A stretch of DNA of 64,000 nucleotides from Sulfurospirillum barnesii SES-3 (GTDB lineage: Bacteria; Campylobacterota; Campylobacteria; Campylobacterales; Sulfurospirillaceae), in the NCBI RefSeq assembly GCF_000265295.1, contig NC_018002.1, positions 310,001 to 374,000 of the forward strand. Direction: 5' to 3'. Below the pieces are notes generated by a model. That model was not told the DNA's origin and made no database searches. It was given only the letters and a program-made list of their open reading frames with translations. Positions 34,152 through 52,926 of the stretch are shown piece after piece; the stretch's first letter is position 1, and each line of letters starts with the position of its first letter. The position numbers and the translations under genes were made by a program.

Positions 34152-37100
34152 ATGCAAGTGAATAAGGAAGTGATTCAAAGAGCAATACTCTTAGCCCAAA
34201 TATGGCAAAACAGAGCGAGTGAATTGGTGAGTGATTTTGATCGTACGTTTCACATCAAGATGAATAAAATGCTAAGCCATCCGCAAGATAAACTTTTTCT
34301 CATTGAACTTATGGATCAGAGTTTTAGAAGCAAGAACCCGACACGTGTTGCCAATCAGATTGCGTATCTATTTTCCAAATACAAGATGGCATCTTTTTTT
34401 ACAAGTTCAGAACGCTTTTTAGTTTTTTTATTTCTGAATGCAGGGATTTATATGCCTCAAATTTCGATTCCATTGTTTGTGAATACTATACGAGAAGATA
34501 CAAAAACAGTGGTACTTAAAGGAGAAGAAGAACCGTTTAATGCACATTTACGTCAGCGTAAAAATGAAGGCACACGACTGAATGTTAATTTAATAGGAGA
34601 AGTGGTTTTAGGAGAAGTGGAGGCACAAGAACGCATTGAAAAGTATCTTAAAGTGCTTGAAAATCCTAATGTAGACTATATTTCTATCAAAATTTCAACA
34701 CTCTTTTCGCAAATTAATGCTTTGGCTTACGAAGAAACAGTCAAAGAGCTCGTCTCACGGCTTCGTCTTATTTACGCACAGGCTAAAAAGTATAGCTATA
34801 TCAATGCGCAAGGCAAAAAGGAGAACAAATTTATCAATCTTGACATGGAAGAGTATCGTGACCTAGCCTTAACATTTAGTGCATTTACGCAAACATTGGA
34901 TTTGCCAGAATTTCAAGATTTTTATGCAGGTATTGTGCTTCAAGCCTATTTACCAGATTCGCATCTTTGGCAGCAAAAACTTATAGCATGGGCTAAAAAA
35001 CGGGTTGAAAATGGCGGTTCTGCGATTAAAATGCGTTTGGTTAAGGGTGCGAATATGGAAATGGAAGAGACTGAAGCAGGGCTTCGTCATTGGGCATTGG
35101 TGACGCACACACGAAAAATTGACACCGATAGCAATTATAAAATGATGGGTGAGTTTGGTCTTCGTGCTGAAAACGCACCGTATGTGCACTTAGGTATGGC
35201 ATCACACAATCTTTTTGAGTTAGCTTATGGCTATGAACTTGCTCGTGAATATGGTACAACCCACTACTTTAGCATGGAAATGTTAGAGGGCATGAGTGAA
35301 TCTGCTCGACTTGCCATTAAAGAGCTCAGCGGTGAGGTTATTTTGTATGCACCTACCGCCAAAAAAGAGCAATTTACCAATGCTATTGCGTATTTGGTAC
35401 GAAGATTGGATGAAAATACGGGTACAGAGAATTTTATTCGTTACTCCTTTGGCCTAAAGGTAGGAACACCCCAGTGGGAAGCACAGAAAGAAAAGTTTAT
35501 TGCTTCCTTTGAGAATATAGAGCACCTTTTTATAGGCTCAAAACGGATACAAAACAGACTAAGCGAGCAGTGGGATGGGTATGAAGGTGGCACGTATTAT
35601 ACAGGTACATATCATGGTGAAGCTGATACGGATTTTATTCTAACGCCAAATAAAGAGTGGGCAAAAAGCATTCGTGAAAAATGGATGAAAAAAGCAGGTG
35701 AAGAGCTGAGTATTGTTCCTGTTGTTGTAGGAGGTACGTGCATTCGTGAGCGAGACATTGAAACTGTCATGGATAAATCTCAACGTAAAAAGGGTGTTTT
35801 ATGTGGCTCTTTTGCACGTGCACGTAAAGAAGATTTACAGCATGCCGTGGATGTGGCAGTAGAAGATAGAGATGGTTGGAGAAGCCTTAGTGTGGCTGAG
35901 CGTCAAAAAATTCTGTGTGCTGTTGCGAATAAGATGCGCAAGAGGAGGGCTGATCTTATTGGTGTGGCTGCTGCTGAGGTGGGAAAAGTTTTTAGTGAAA
36001 CCGATGTAGAAGTCAGTGAAGCCATTGATTTTTTAGAATTTTACGGTTACAGTGCACGTTATTTTGATACCTATAAAAACCTTACATGTAAAGGTAAGGG
36101 GGTTGGTGTTATCGTCCCTCCATGGAACTTCCCCATTGCTATTCCTGTGGGCGGTATCAGTGCTGCTTTGGCGGCAGGAAATTGCGTGATTTTAAAACCT
36201 GCTAGTGCTGCAACACTGTGTGCGTATGAACTATGTCAATGTTTTTGGGAGGCAGGAATTAGCCAGAATACCTTACAATTTGTGCCATGCGCTGGGAGTT
36301 TGGCAGGTGAATATCTTATTCAAAATGAGAAAGTGGATTTTGTTATTTTAACAGGAGGCGAAGAGACAGCGTATAAAATGTTAGAAAGCCGTCCAAATCT
36401 TTTCTTAAGCGCAGAGACAGGTGGGAAGGATGCCACCATTGTAACAGCTATGAGCGATCGTGATCAAGCCATTAAAAATGTCATACACTCTGCTTTTTCA
36501 AACAGCGGTCAAAAATGTTCTGCAACATCTTTGCTTATTTTAGAAGAGGAAGTGTACCATGATCCTCGTTTTAAAGCAGGGCTGATTGATGCGGCAAAAA
36601 GTTTACATGTAGGTTCTGTATGGAATTTTACCAATCGCCTAGCAACCCTTGCTAATCCTATTGGAGGAGCATTAAAACATGCACTTGAAAACCTTGAAGA
36701 GGGTGAAAGCTGGGCATTGGCACCAACGTATGCCGAAGACAATGAGTACATGCTTAGGCCATGCATTAAGTGGGGTGTAAAAGAGGGGAGCTTTTGCCAT
36801 AAAAATGAGCTATTTGGACCTCTACTTTCAGTGATGTGTGCACGTGACCTTACGCATGCCATAGAGATTGTCAATGCAACAGGCTATGGGTTAACTTCAG
36901 GGATAGAATCTTTAGATGAGCGAGAAGTGGCATATTGGAAGAAACATCTTAAAGCAGGAAATCTTTATGTCAACAGAGGAACAACAGGCGCTATTGTTCT
37001 TCGTCAGCCTTTTGGAGGTCTGGGTAAATCTGCTGTAGGGACAGGAAGAAAAGCGGGTATTGACAATTACATTACACAATTTATGGATATTAAAGAGGTT

Positions 37101-37748
37101 GGTGAACCAAAAATAAAGCAGCTAGGGAAGCATTTTTTTATAGAGTGCATTCATCAGTGGCGTGATGGTTGCTCCAAAGGAGTGTATGCAAATTTTCAAC
37201 AGGATTTTGAGAAATTACATTTTGCTGTGGGAAGTTACCTTGAGCAGTATGAAGACGTTTTTACGCAAGAGAAAGATTTTGTTAAGGTCAGAGGCGAAGA
37301 CAATATTTTTAAATACCTTCCTTTACAGAAAATAGCAATTCGTATTGAACCAAAGGATACACTTTTTGATGTAATGAGCCGTATTATGGCAGCTAAAATT
37401 GCTCAAGTCTCTTTACATGTAAGTATAGATAGAGATGCTAAGAGCGAGGTTATCTCCTTTTTATATGAAAACAAAGAAAGAGTTTTAGGTAAAGAAGATA
37501 CGCTAGAGCGAGAAGATGAAGTGATGTTTACGCAATTATTTGAAGGTGTTGATAAGGTTTTTTATTCACACGCAGAGCGTATCTCACCTTTTGTCTATCA
37601 AGAAGCAGCAAAAAAAGCCAAATGCATTGTAAGAATGAAAGCTTTAATGGAGGGGCGTATAGAATTGTTGCATTATTTTAATGAGCAAAGCATCTCACAC
37701 AGTTATCATCGCTATGGTAATCTTGGAGTAAGAGGTATCAAAAAGTAA
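34152..37748 (+). CDS. putA: Bifunctional proline dehydrogenase / P5C dehydrogenase
   Basis: 1198 residues from ATG 34152, five bases after AAGGAGAG (the ATG at 34149 is too close). It oxidises proline to glutamate in two steps with FAD and NAD. The N-terminal proline dehydrogenase barrel (about 90-450) includes MRLVKGANMEMEE and YGTTHYFSMEMLEGM. The aldehyde dehydrogenase domain (about 510-980) has PPWNFPIAIPVGG, LSAETGGKDATIV with the base Glu, and NSGQKCSATS with the catalytic Cys. The last 200 residues match no domain I recognise. It has no N-terminal RHH domain, unlike E. coli PutA; a separate RHH gene upstream may do that job. Confidence 0.94.
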   Translation: MQVNKEVIQRAILLAQIWQNRASELVSDFDRTFHIKMNKMLSHPQDKLFLIELMDQSFRSKNPTRVANQIAYLFSKYKMASFFTSSERFLVFLFLNAGIYMPQISIPLFVNTIREDTKTVVLKGEEEPFNAHLRQRKNEGTRLNVNLIGEVVLGEVEAQERIEKYLKVLENPNVDYISIKISTLFSQINALAYEETVKELVSRLRLIYAQAKKYSYINAQGKKENKFINLDMEEYRDLALTFSAFTQTLDLPEFQDFYAGIVLQAYLPDSHLWQQKLIAWAKKRVENGGSAIKMRLVKGANMEMEETEAGLRHWALVTHTRKIDTDSNYKMMGEFGLRAENAPYVHLGMASHNLFELAYGYELAREYGTTHYFSMEMLEGMSESARLAIKELSGEVILYAPTAKKEQFTNAIAYLVRRLDENTGTENFIRYSFGLKVGTPQWEAQKEKFIASFENIEHLFIGSKRIQNRLSEQWDGYEGGTYYTGTYHGEADTDFILTPNKEWAKSIREKWMKKAGEELSIVPVVVGGTCIRERDIETVMDKSQRKKGVLCGSFARARKEDLQHAVDVAVEDRDGWRSLSVAERQKILCAVANKMRKRRADLIGVAAAEVGKVFSETDVEVSEAIDFLEFYGYSARYFDTYKNLTCKGKGVGVIVPPWNFPIAIPVGGISAALAAGNCVILKPASAATLCAYELCQCFWEAGISQNTLQFVPCAGSLAGEYLIQNEKVDFVILTGGEETAYKMLESRPNLFLSAETGGKDATIVTAMSDRDQAIKNVIHSAFSNSGQKCSATSLLILEEEVYHDPRFKAGLIDAAKSLHVGSVWNFTNRLATLANPIGGALKHALENLEEGESWALAPTYAEDNEYMLRPCIKWGVKEGSFCHKNELFGPLLSVMCARDLTHAIEIVNATGYGLTSGIESLDEREVAYWKKHLKAGNLYVNRGTTGAIVLRQPFGGLGKSAVGTGRKAGIDNYITQFMDIKEVGEPKIKQLGKHFFIECIHQWRDGCSKGVYANFQQDFEKLHFAVGSYLEQYEDVFTQEKDFVKVRGEDNIFKYLPLQKIAIRIEPKDTLFDVMSRIMAAKIAQVSLHVSIDRDAKSEVISFLYENKERVLGKEDTLEREDEVMFTQLFEGVDKVFYSHAERISPFVYQEAAKKAKCIVRMKALMEGRIELLHYFNEQSISHSYHRYGNLGVRGIKK

Positions 37749-37785
37749 GTGCTTTTAGGGGGTGCGTTTATACACCCTCTAAAGC

Positions 37786-38007
37786 TTATTTAAGTTTTTC
37801 AATCATTGTTTGGTTAAGTTCAAGTTTCTCTTTATTGGCACTTACGCCCTCAGCATTTTTCTTGATATTTTCCTTGTTGGTATTGATTTCAGCACGGTTA
37901 AGTTCAATAAGACGTGTTAGTTCATTCACACGACGTTCGTATTTATTGATGAGGTGGTAAATAACATAAACTAAAACACCAATAACAATCCATTGTAAAA
38001 TATCCAT
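37786..38007 (-). CDS. Small membrane-anchored coiled-coil protein
   Basis: 73 residues from ATG 38007 (AAAGGAAATG upstream). One N-terminal membrane helix (ILQWIVIGVLVYVIYHLI) is followed by about 50 residues of coiled coil with a repeating N-K/E pattern (LNRAEINTNKENIKKNAEGVSANKEKLELN). No family is recognised. It is convergent with putA. Confidence 0.65.
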   Translation of the reverse strand: MDILQWIVIGVLVYVIYHLINKYERRVNELTRLIELNRAEINTNKENIKKNAEGVSANKEKLELNQTMIEKLK

Positions 38008-38057
38008 AGCATTTCCTTTATGCAAATTTGGCGCTATTGTATCTTATTTCTTGACAA

Positions 38058-38801
38058 TCAATCAATACTCTCAAAAATATACTCTTGTTTGTATTTGAAG
38101 AGGAGTATTTCTTTAAGTTTAAGACCCGCAAAAGGAATCTTCTGGAACTCTTTTTCAGTGGACGGTCGGTGGTATGCAATATCCCTTAAAACAGTGCCTC
38201 TATACGCTTTGGCAAAATGACTGACATTCTTTCCATTCTTAAGAAACTTCATCGTAATATAGGGCTGCTTGAGGGTGTAAAATTTTTCATAAAAACCTGC
38301 CCGCAAGTCAAGAATAAGTTCATCACCACACCAAGCATCTATGGCATCAGTAAAGTTTTTTTTGTAAAAGGTTTCAATGTCTAATCCGTTAAATGATTCA
38401 CCTTGCTTGAGTTTATATTCAGGAATAAAATCTTTTCCTAAGAGTGGACCAAATAAATTAGAAAAAATCATGACATTGTTTTCAAGAAATGATTGCGAAG
38501 GGGCATCCAGTGTTTTAAAATCTAAATACTGATACGCCACACCCGTATATCGCTCAATGGCTTTACATGTAAACGACGTAAAAAGATTGATAGTAGCATG
38601 TAGACGAGTTTTTTCTTCATCCTTGTATCCGAAAAGTTTTTGAAGTAGCAAAAGAGGGGACTTTTCTATATAGCTTTGATAAGCGTTTAAAATGTCTAAG
38701 CGCTTTTCATATAAATGAGGAAAAATAAAACTTTCATCCGAGAGAGGGCCTGAGGTTATTGTATTTGATTTTGTTTCACTGGGTGAAAATAAAATTTTCA
38801 T
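38058..38801 (-). CDS. yaaA: YaaA/UPF0246 family protein
   Basis: 247 residues. The start MKILFSPSETK and later blocks GVAYQYLDF, IFSNLFGPLLGKDFIPEYKL, LILDLRAGFYEKFY and VSHFAKAYRGTVLRDIA fit the YaaA (DUF328) family. E. coli YaaA limits intracellular iron during hydrogen peroxide stress and binds DNA. The sequence is a diverged Campylobacterota-type member, so the physiological role is inferred. It contains one in-frame palindrome read as FTCK. Confidence 0.82.
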   Translation of the reverse strand: MKILFSPSETKSNTITSGPLSDESFIFPHLYEKRLDILNAYQSYIEKSPLLLLQKLFGYKDEEKTRLHATINLFTSFTCKAIERYTGVAYQYLDFKTLDAPSQSFLENNVMIFSNLFGPLLGKDFIPEYKLKQGESFNGLDIETFYKKNFTDAIDAWCGDELILDLRAGFYEKFYTLKQPYITMKFLKNGKNVSHFAKAYRGTVLRDIAYHRPSTEKEFQKIPFAGLKLKEILLFKYKQEYIFESID

Positions 38802-38875
38802 GTTAGACCTTTTTAGGTTTCAATATAGTTAGGAAGCAATTTTACCCAATTTGTTGAAAATTATAGAAAAAAGTA

Positions 38876-38904
38876 TTGACTTTGAAAATATTTTGAGATA
38901 TACT
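38876..38904 (+). promoter_or_regulatory. Promoter of the tRNA cluster
   Basis: TTGACT (38876-38881) and TATACT (38899-38904) with a 17-base spacer, 21 bases before tRNA-Thr. Confidence 0.8.
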
Positions 38905-38925
38905 TTCACCTCACAATCACAGGAT

Positions 38926-39001
38926 GCTGGTGTAGCTCAGATGGTAGAGCAACTGCCTTGTAAGCAGTAGGTCGGCGGTTCGATTCCGTTCACCAGCTCC
39001 A
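38926..39001 (+). tRNA. tRNA-Thr (TGT)
   Basis: Acceptor GCTGGTG pairs with CACCAGC. Anticodon TGT at 38959-38961. CCA is encoded. It is first of four tRNAs before tuf, a conserved arrangement. Confidence 0.95.
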
Positions 39002-39053
39002 TTTTGTTTTGTGAAAAACAGTGTTTGACCAGCAATAAAAATGGTAAAAATAC

Positions 39054-39138
<85 letters not shown>

Positions 39139-39140
39139 TT

Positions 39141-39217
39141 GCGGGAGTAGCTCAGTTGGCTAGAGCATTAGCCTTCCAAGCTGGGGGTCGCGGGTTCGAG
39201 TCCCGTCTCCCGCTCCA
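39141..39217 (+). tRNA. tRNA-Gly (TCC)
   Basis: Acceptor GCGGGAG pairs with CTCCCGC, CCA encoded. Anticodon TCC at 39175-39177. It starts two bases after tRNA-Tyr, so the two are processed from one transcript. Confidence 0.95.
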
Positions 39218-39365
39218 ACGATTTTTTAAGTAAAACTGGGAGCTGTTGAATTTCTTCTGCTTTATTCGCTACAGAACAAGTTCAGTAGTCTTAATCTCCC
39301 TAAATTTTATGCAATCAAATCGTTACTATTTTTAGATACTATATCGGTTCTCTCATATGTCGTCG

Positions 39366-39440
<75 letters not shown>

Positions 39441-39512
39441 TTACTTAAAAAGTTTTAAATAACTTTGACAAATTGAAGCGTATTAAAAAACAAACTCACT
39501 ACGGAGGAAAAA

Positions 39513-40712
39513 ATGGCAAAAGAAAAGTTCTCAAGAACCAAGCCACACGTTAACATTGGAACCATCGGTCACGTTGATCATGGTAAAACTACACTTACAG
39601 CTGCAATTTCTGCTGTACTTGCAACTAAAGGTCTTTGTGAATTTAAAGATTACGATGGTATTGATAACGCTCCTGAAGAGAGAGAGCGTGGTATTACTAT
39701 TGCAACCTCACACATTGAATATGAAACAGAAAACCGTCACTACGCACACGTAGATTGTCCAGGTCACGCCGATTATGTTAAAAACATGATTACAGGTGCT
39801 GCTCAAATGGATGGCGCTATTCTTGTTGTTTCTGCAGCAGATGGCCCTATGCCTCAAACACGTGAGCACATCCTTCTTTCTCGTCAAGTAGGTGTTCCTT
39901 ACATCGTTGTATTTATGAACAAAGCAGATATGGTTGATGATGAAGAACTTCTAGAACTCGTTGAAATGGAAATTCGTGAACTTCTTAGCTCATACGATTT
40001 CCCAGGTGATGACACACCAATCGTTGCAGGTTCTGCACTTAAAGCACTTGAAGAAGCAAAAGCAGGTACTGTTGGTGCATGGGGTGAGAAAGTTCTTGCT
40101 CTTATGGCAGCAGTTGATGCGTATATTCCAGAGCCAGTTCGTGAAACAGATAAAGATTTCTTGATGCCAATTGAAGACGTATTTTCAATCTCAGGTCGTG
40201 GTACCGTTGTTACAGGTAAAATCGACAGAGGTGCTGTAAAAATTGGTGAGACTATTGAAATCGTAGGTATAAAAGATACTAAAACAACAACAGTAACTGG
40301 CGTTGAAATGTTCCGTAAAGAGATGGAGCGTGGTGAAGCTGGTGATAACTGCGGTATCTTATTACGTGGTATCAAAAAAGAAGAAGTTGAGCGTGGTATG
40401 GTTCTTTGTAAACCAAAATCAATCACTCCTCATACACAATTTGAAGCTGAAATCTATGTTCTTTCAAAAGAAGAGGGTGGTAGACACACTCCATTCTTTA
40501 ACAACTATAGACCACAGTTTTATGTACGTACAACAGACGTAACAGGTTCTATTACATTGCCAGAAGGTACTGAAATGGTTATGCCTGGTGATAACGTAAA
40601 AATCAATGTAACACTTATTGCACCTATCGCTCTTGAAGAAGGTACTCGTTTTGCAATCCGTGAGGGTGGTAGAACAGTTGGTGCGGGTGTTGTTTCTACA
40701 ATCATCAAGTAA
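39513..40712 (+). CDS. tuf: Elongation factor Tu
   Basis: 399 residues, full length. GTPase that brings aminoacyl-tRNA to the ribosome. P-loop GHVDHGKTT at residues 19-27, effector region [22 protein letters not shown] and NKADMVD (the NKxD motif). A perfect GGAGG lies seven bases before the ATG. It follows four tRNAs and is followed by a palindrome-containing hairpin, then rpmG. Confidence 0.98.
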   Translation: MAKEKFSRTKPHVNIGTIGHVDHGKTTLTAAISAVLATKGLCEFKDYDGIDNAPEERERGITIATSHIEYETENRHYAHVDCPGHADYVKNMITGAAQMDGAILVVSAADGPMPQTREHILLSRQVGVPYIVVFMNKADMVDDEELLELVEMEIRELLSSYDFPGDDTPIVAGSALKALEEAKAGTVGAWGEKVLALMAAVDAYIPEPVRETDKDFLMPIEDVFSISGRGTVVTGKIDRGAVKIGETIEIVGIKDTKTTTVTGVEMFRKEMERGEAGDNCGILLRGIKKEEVERGMVLCKPKSITPHTQFEAEIYVLSKEEGGRHTPFFNNYRPQFYVRTTDVTGSITLPEGTEMVMPGDNVKINVTLIAPIALEEGTRFAIREGGRTVGAGVVSTIIK

Positions 40713-40719
40713 GTTTAAT

Positions 40720-40743
40720 ATGTAAGGGGTTTTCCCCTTACAT
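40720..40743 (+). terminator. Hairpin after tuf, using a palindrome copy
   Basis: ATGTAAGGGG (40720-40729) pairs with CCCCTTACAT (40734-40743) around TTTT. The right arm overlaps the palindrome at 40738. No T-run follows, so partial termination with readthrough into rpmG is likely. Confidence 0.65.
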
Positions 40744-40766
40744 GTAATTAAGTTAAGGAAGTTTCT

Positions 40767-40925
40767 ATGACCGTTAAAATCGGATTAAAATGTTCAGAGT
40801 GTGGTGATATTAACTACACAACGACAAAAAACAGCAAAACAGTTACTGAAAAAATTGAACTTAGCAAGTATTGTGCAAGACTTAAAAAACATACTGTTCA
40901 TAAAGAAGTTAAATTAAAAAGTTAA
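40767..40925 (+). CDS. rpmG: 50S ribosomal protein L33
   Basis: 52 residues: [22 protein letters not shown], with a CxxC pair and a further Cys (YCARLKKH), the zinc-binding form of L33. ATG 40767 follows TTAAGGAAG. It sits between tuf and trnW-secE, as in other Campylobacterota. Confidence 0.95.
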   Translation: MTVKIGLKCSECGDINYTTTKNSKTVTEKIELSKYCARLKKHTVHKEVKLKS

Positions 40926-40945
40926 GTCTATTTTTGACTTAACTT
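40919..40945 (+). terminator. Hairpin overlapping the rpmG stop
   Basis: AAGTTAAGTC (40919-40928) pairs with GACTTAACTT (40936-40945), loop TATTTTT, then TTATTG. It is directly before tRNA-Trp, so it could also be a processing signal. Confidence 0.6.
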
Positions 40946-40952
40946 TTATTGT

Positions 40953-41028
40953 AGGGTAGTAGCTCCAACGGTAGAGCGTCGGTCTCCAAAACCGCAGGTT
41001 GGGGGTTCGAGTCCCTCCTACCCTGCCA
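40953..41028 (+). tRNA. tRNA-Trp (CCA)
   Basis: Acceptor AGGGTAG pairs with CTACCCT, 3' CCA encoded. Anticodon CCA at 40986-40988. It is located between rpmG and secE, a conserved position. Confidence 0.96.
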
Positions 41029-41045
41029 CTAGTCGAGGTAATATA

Positions 41046-41225
41046 ATGGAAAAATTAAGAGCTTATTATCATCATTCTAAAGCTGAATTATCGAAGGTTA
41101 TTTTTCCGATTAAAGAACAGATTCGAAATGCTTTTATTTCTGTTTTTGTCGTAGTAACCGTGATTTCACTCTTTTTAGCATTGATTGATGCCATTATGTC
41201 TTTTTCTTTGTCTTCTTTGGTTTAA
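41046..41225 (+). CDS. secE: Preprotein translocase subunit SecE
   Basis: 59 residues, the short single-helix form. MEKLRAYYHHSKAELSKVIFPIKEQIRNAF is the amphipathic part with the conserved pattern, followed by one membrane helix (ISVFVVVTVISLFLALIDAIM). It stabilises SecY in the Sec translocon. nusG starts nine bases later. Confidence 0.94.
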   Translation: MEKLRAYYHHSKAELSKVIFPIKEQIRNAFISVFVVVTVISLFLALIDAIMSFSLSSLV

Positions 41226-41234
41226 GGAGAAGAA

Positions 41235-41765
41235 ATGGCACATAAATGGTATGCAATTCAAACTTATGCTGGTAGTGAGCAAGCTGTCAAAAAAGGTATT
41301 GTTACCCTTGTTAACGATCATGGTATCGCTGAAAAATTGGAGCAAATTGTTGTTCCAACCGAAGATGTCATTGAAGTTAAGAATGGTAAAAAAAAGATTA
41401 GTGAACGAAGCCTCTATCCTGGCTATGCATTTGCAAAGCTAGATTTAGATACAGCATTGTGGCATCTTATCCAATCACTGCCAAAAGTTGGAAGGTTTAT
41501 TGGTGAATCCAAAAAACCTACGCCTTTGAGTGAAAAAGATATTGCACTGATTTTAGAAAAAGCTGAGAAAAAAGGTGCGCCAAAACCAAAAATCTTCTTT
41601 GAAAATGGAGAGAGCGTTAGGATTACAGAAGGTCCTTTTGCAAACTTTACAGGTTCAGTTGAAGAGTATGATATGGTCCATGGCAAACTCACACTCAATG
41701 TTTCAATCTTTGGTCGAAGTACCCCAGTTGAGATTCTTTATTCTCAAGTTGAAAAAATAGTTTAA
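41235..41765 (+). CDS. nusG: Transcription termination/antitermination factor NusG
   Basis: 176 residues. The NGN domain begins [22 protein letters not shown] and ends at the conserved [15 protein letters not shown]. The KOW domain carries [22 protein letters not shown]. It binds RNA polymerase and affects pausing, Rho termination and coupling to translation. AAGGAGAAG precedes the ATG. Confidence 0.97.
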   Translation: MAHKWYAIQTYAGSEQAVKKGIVTLVNDHGIAEKLEQIVVPTEDVIEVKNGKKKISERSLYPGYAFAKLDLDTALWHLIQSLPKVGRFIGESKKPTPLSEKDIALILEKAEKKGAPKPKIFFENGESVRITEGPFANFTGSVEEYDMVHGKLTLNVSIFGRSTPVEILYSQVEKIV

Positions 41766-41781
41766 GCGTAAAGGAAAAAAA

Positions 41782-42207
41782 ATGGCAAAAAAAGTCATTG
41801 GCGAAATTAAATTGCAGATTGAAGCTGCTAAAGCAAACCCATCACCTCCAGTTGGTCCAGCCCTTGGTCAACGTGGTGTAAATATTATGGAATTTTGTAA
41901 AGCATTTAACGAAAGAACAAAAGAGATGGCAGGTTTTAGAATCCCTGTTGTTATTACTGTTTATGCTGATAAAAGTTTTACATTTGTAACAAAACAACCA
42001 CCTGCAACGGATCTTATTAAAAAAGCAGCTGGTATTAAAAGTGGTTCAAGTAATCCTTTAAAAAACAAAGTTGGAACACTCAATAAAGCTCAAATTCTTG
42101 AGATTGTTGAGAAAAAAATTGCTGATCTTAATACCACAGATCGTGAGCAAGCAGCGAAAATTATTTCGGGATCTGCTCGAAGTATTGGTATTACAGTCGT
42201 CGATTAA
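41782..42207 (+). CDS. rplK: 50S ribosomal protein L11
   Basis: 141 residues, full length. The N-terminal [35 protein letters not shown] is diagnostic. It binds the GTPase centre of 23S rRNA and serves stringent-response sensing by RelA. AAAGGAAAAAAA precedes the ATG. Confidence 0.98.
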   Translation: MAKKVIGEIKLQIEAAKANPSPPVGPALGQRGVNIMEFCKAFNERTKEMAGFRIPVVITVYADKSFTFVTKQPPATDLIKKAAGIKSGSSNPLKNKVGTLNKAQILEIVEKKIADLNTTDREQAAKIISGSARSIGITVVD

Positions 42208-42214
42208 TTCTACC

Positions 42215-42239
42215 CCTTTACCGTCAGGGTCACTAAAGG
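42215..42239 (+). promoter_or_regulatory. Stem in the rplK-rplA gap
   Basis: CCTTTA (42215-42220) pairs with TAAAGG (42234-42239). It lies where L1 often binds its own mRNA in bacteria. The fit to an L1 site is only by position. Confidence 0.35.
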
Positions 42240-42266
42240 CGGAAGCAAAATTATGCGGAGATACGA

Positions 42267-42971
42267 ATGGCAAAGAAAGTAAATAAACGTTTTCAAGAAC
42301 TTTTGAAAAAAATTGATAAAGAAAAAAAATATTCAGTGAGTGAAGCATTGGGAAACATCAAAAATTTAGCATCTGCTAAATTTGATGAGACGATTGAAGT
42401 TGCATTAAAACTCAATGTTGATCCACGTCATGCTGACCAAATGGTAAGAGGATCGGTTGTTCTTCCTGCAGGTACAGGTAAAACAGTTCGTGTTGCTGTT
42501 ATTGCTAAAGACGAAAAAGCGGATGAAGCAAGAGCTGCAGGTGCAGATATTGTTGGAAGTGATGATTTGATTGAAGAGATTCAAGCAGGTCGTATCAATT
42601 TTGATGTATTGATTGCAACACCTAATATGATGGGTTTAGTGGGTAAAGTTGGTCGTATTTTAGGACCAAAAGGTATCATGCCAAATCCAAAAACAGGTAC
42701 AGTAACTATGGATGTTGCTAAAGCTGTTGAGAATAACAAAGGTGGACAAGTAAATTTCCGTGTTGATAAACAAGGAAATATCCATGCTGGTATTGGTAAA
42801 ATCAGCTTTACTGATGAGCAAATCAGAGAAAACTTTGAAGCTTTTATCAAAGCAATTAATAAACATAAACCAGCTGCTTCAAAAGGCAAATACATTAAAA
42901 GTGGAACATTGGCATTGACAATGAGCCCATCAATGAATCTTGAGAACCAAGAACTCATTGATTTAAAATAA
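42267..42971 (+). CDS. rplA: 50S ribosomal protein L1
   Basis: 234 residues. Typical blocks are [34 protein letters not shown] and [19 protein letters not shown]. It forms the mobile L1 stalk on 23S rRNA and represses its own operon by binding mRNA in many bacteria. Confidence 0.98.
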   Translation: MAKKVNKRFQELLKKIDKEKKYSVSEALGNIKNLASAKFDETIEVALKLNVDPRHADQMVRGSVVLPAGTGKTVRVAVIAKDEKADEARAAGADIVGSDDLIEEIQAGRINFDVLIATPNMMGLVGKVGRILGPKGIMPNPKTGTVTMDVAKAVENNKGGQVNFRVDKQGNIHAGIGKISFTDEQIRENFEAFIKAINKHKPAASKGKYIKSGTLALTMSPSMNLENQELIDLK

Positions 42972-43009
42972 ATATAAAATTTAAAATCGTTAATCTTTGA
43001 TTGGAGAGA

Positions 43010-43048
43010 GTAGAGGCGTAAGCTTAATGTGAGGAAACTCACCTCTAC
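43010..43048 (+). promoter_or_regulatory. L10 leader hairpin
   Basis: GTAGAG (43010-43015) pairs with CTCTAC (43043-43048), and inside it GTGAG (43029-43033) pairs with CTCAC (43038-43042) around a GAAA loop, with a large one-sided bulge between. The place (before rplJ) and shape fit the L10(L12)4 autoregulatory leader. Confidence 0.75.
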
Positions 43049-43077
43049 TTGAAATCACCAGTTGGAAAGGAGAAAAA

Positions 43078-43560
43078 TTGACAAGAACAGAAAAAGCCCA
43101 ATTTATTGACGAGCTAACTGCAGAATTTAAAGCAAGCGATGGTTTAATTGTATGTGACTACAAAGGTCTTAACACTAAAGCGATTGAGAGCTTGAGAAAT
43201 ACCTCAAGACCAGGCGCAATTAAAGTTAAAGTTATTAAAAATACTTTGGCATCAATTGCTATGAAAAATGCTGGTATTGAAGGACTTGAACTTAAAGATA
43301 CAAATATCTTTGTTTGGGGAGATGACCAGTTAGCTGTTACTAAAGTTGTTGCAACATTTGCCAAAACAAATCCAAGTTTTATTATTAAGTCTGGATATGC
43401 TGGTGGCATTGTGGTTGACGCTGCTAAAGTTGAAGCACTTTCTAAAATGCCATCACGTAATGAGCTTATTGGAATGCTTCTATCAACGTGGATGGCACCT
43501 ATTACTAACTTTACAATCGGTCTTGATGCACTACGTGCTAAAAAACAAGAGTCCGCATAA
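43078..43560 (+). CDS. rplJ: 50S ribosomal protein L10
   Basis: 160 residues, TTG start with AAAGGAG seven bases upstream; the start codon fits the conserved N-terminus (TRTEKAQFIDELTAEFKASDGLIVCDYKGL). It anchors L7/L12 dimers to the ribosome and represses its operon through the leader just upstream. The weak start codon may be part of that control. Confidence 0.97.
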   Translation: MTRTEKAQFIDELTAEFKASDGLIVCDYKGLNTKAIESLRNTSRPGAIKVKVIKNTLASIAMKNAGIEGLELKDTNIFVWGDDQLAVTKVVATFAKTNPSFIIKSGYAGGIVVDAAKVEALSKMPSRNELIGMLLSTWMAPITNFTIGLDALRAKKQESA

Positions 43561-43681
43561 GCTGATTATTAAGGCTTACATGTAAAGCAAATATTGCTAC
43601 TGATAATTTTAGTGCCCAAGTGGCTAACAGTGTCAAAGAATTTTTTGGCATTTATGAAAATAATAAATTAGGAGATTTGAA

Positions 43682-44056
43682 ATGGCAATTTCAAAAGAAG
43701 ACGTATTAGAGTATATTTCAGGTCTAAGTGTACTTGAATTAAGCGCATTAGTAAAAGATTTTGAAGAAAAATTCGGTGTATCTGCAGCTCCAGTAATGGT
43801 AGCAGGCGCAGGTGCTGGTGCTGCTGTTGAGGCTGCTGAAGAAAAAACTGAATTTGATGTTATCCTTAAAGATGGTGGTGAGAAAAAAATCAACGCTATT
43901 AAAGTTGTAAGAGAGATTACTGGTCTTGGTCTTAAAGAGGCTAAAGATGCAGTTGAAGGTGCACCTACTACACTTAAAGAAGGTGTATCTAAAGACGTTG
44001 CAGAAGAAATTAAAAAGAAACTTGAAGAAGCTGGCGCTGTCGCTGAAATCAAGTAA
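43682..44056 (+). CDS. rplL: 50S ribosomal protein L7/L12
   Basis: 124 residues. N-terminal dimerisation helices, an alanine/glycine-rich hinge ([17 protein letters not shown]), and the C-terminal factor-binding domain with [43 protein letters not shown] 43682 follows TTAGGAGATTTGA. Confidence 0.98.
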   Translation: MAISKEDVLEYISGLSVLELSALVKDFEEKFGVSAAPVMVAGAGAGAAVEAAEEKTEFDVILKDGGEKKINAIKVVREITGLGLKEAKDAVEGAPTTLKEGVSKDVAEEIKKKLEEAGAVAEIK

Positions 44057-44066
44057 TGTGATTACT

Positions 44067-44088
44067 AAGAGAAGCTTAGGCTTCTCTT
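44067..44088 (+). terminator. rplL-rpoB attenuator hairpin
   Basis: AAGAGAAGC (44067-44075) pairs with GCTTCTCTT (44080-44088), loop TTAG, with only a weak T-run. It lies eleven bases after rplL, the usual position of the partial terminator that lowers RNA polymerase subunit synthesis relative to L7/L12. Confidence 0.75.
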
Positions 44089-44144
44089 TACAAACTTTCT
44101 TTGGATTATTATTAGTCGTTATACATTCTATCTACGATAGATGA

Positions 44145-52872
<8,728 letters not shown>

Positions 52873-52926
52873 AAGCTATTTTTAAATAAAATTAGCACCT
52901 ATTTTTTATAAAATAAAGGAAATAAT

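Noticed and set aside
39218-39365. Possible decayed tRNA between tRNA-Gly and tRNA-Thr(GGT), with GGGAG and CTCCC about 60 bases apart and a GTTCA
   Set aside because: I could not build D, anticodon or T arms; the pairing of the ends alone is weak.
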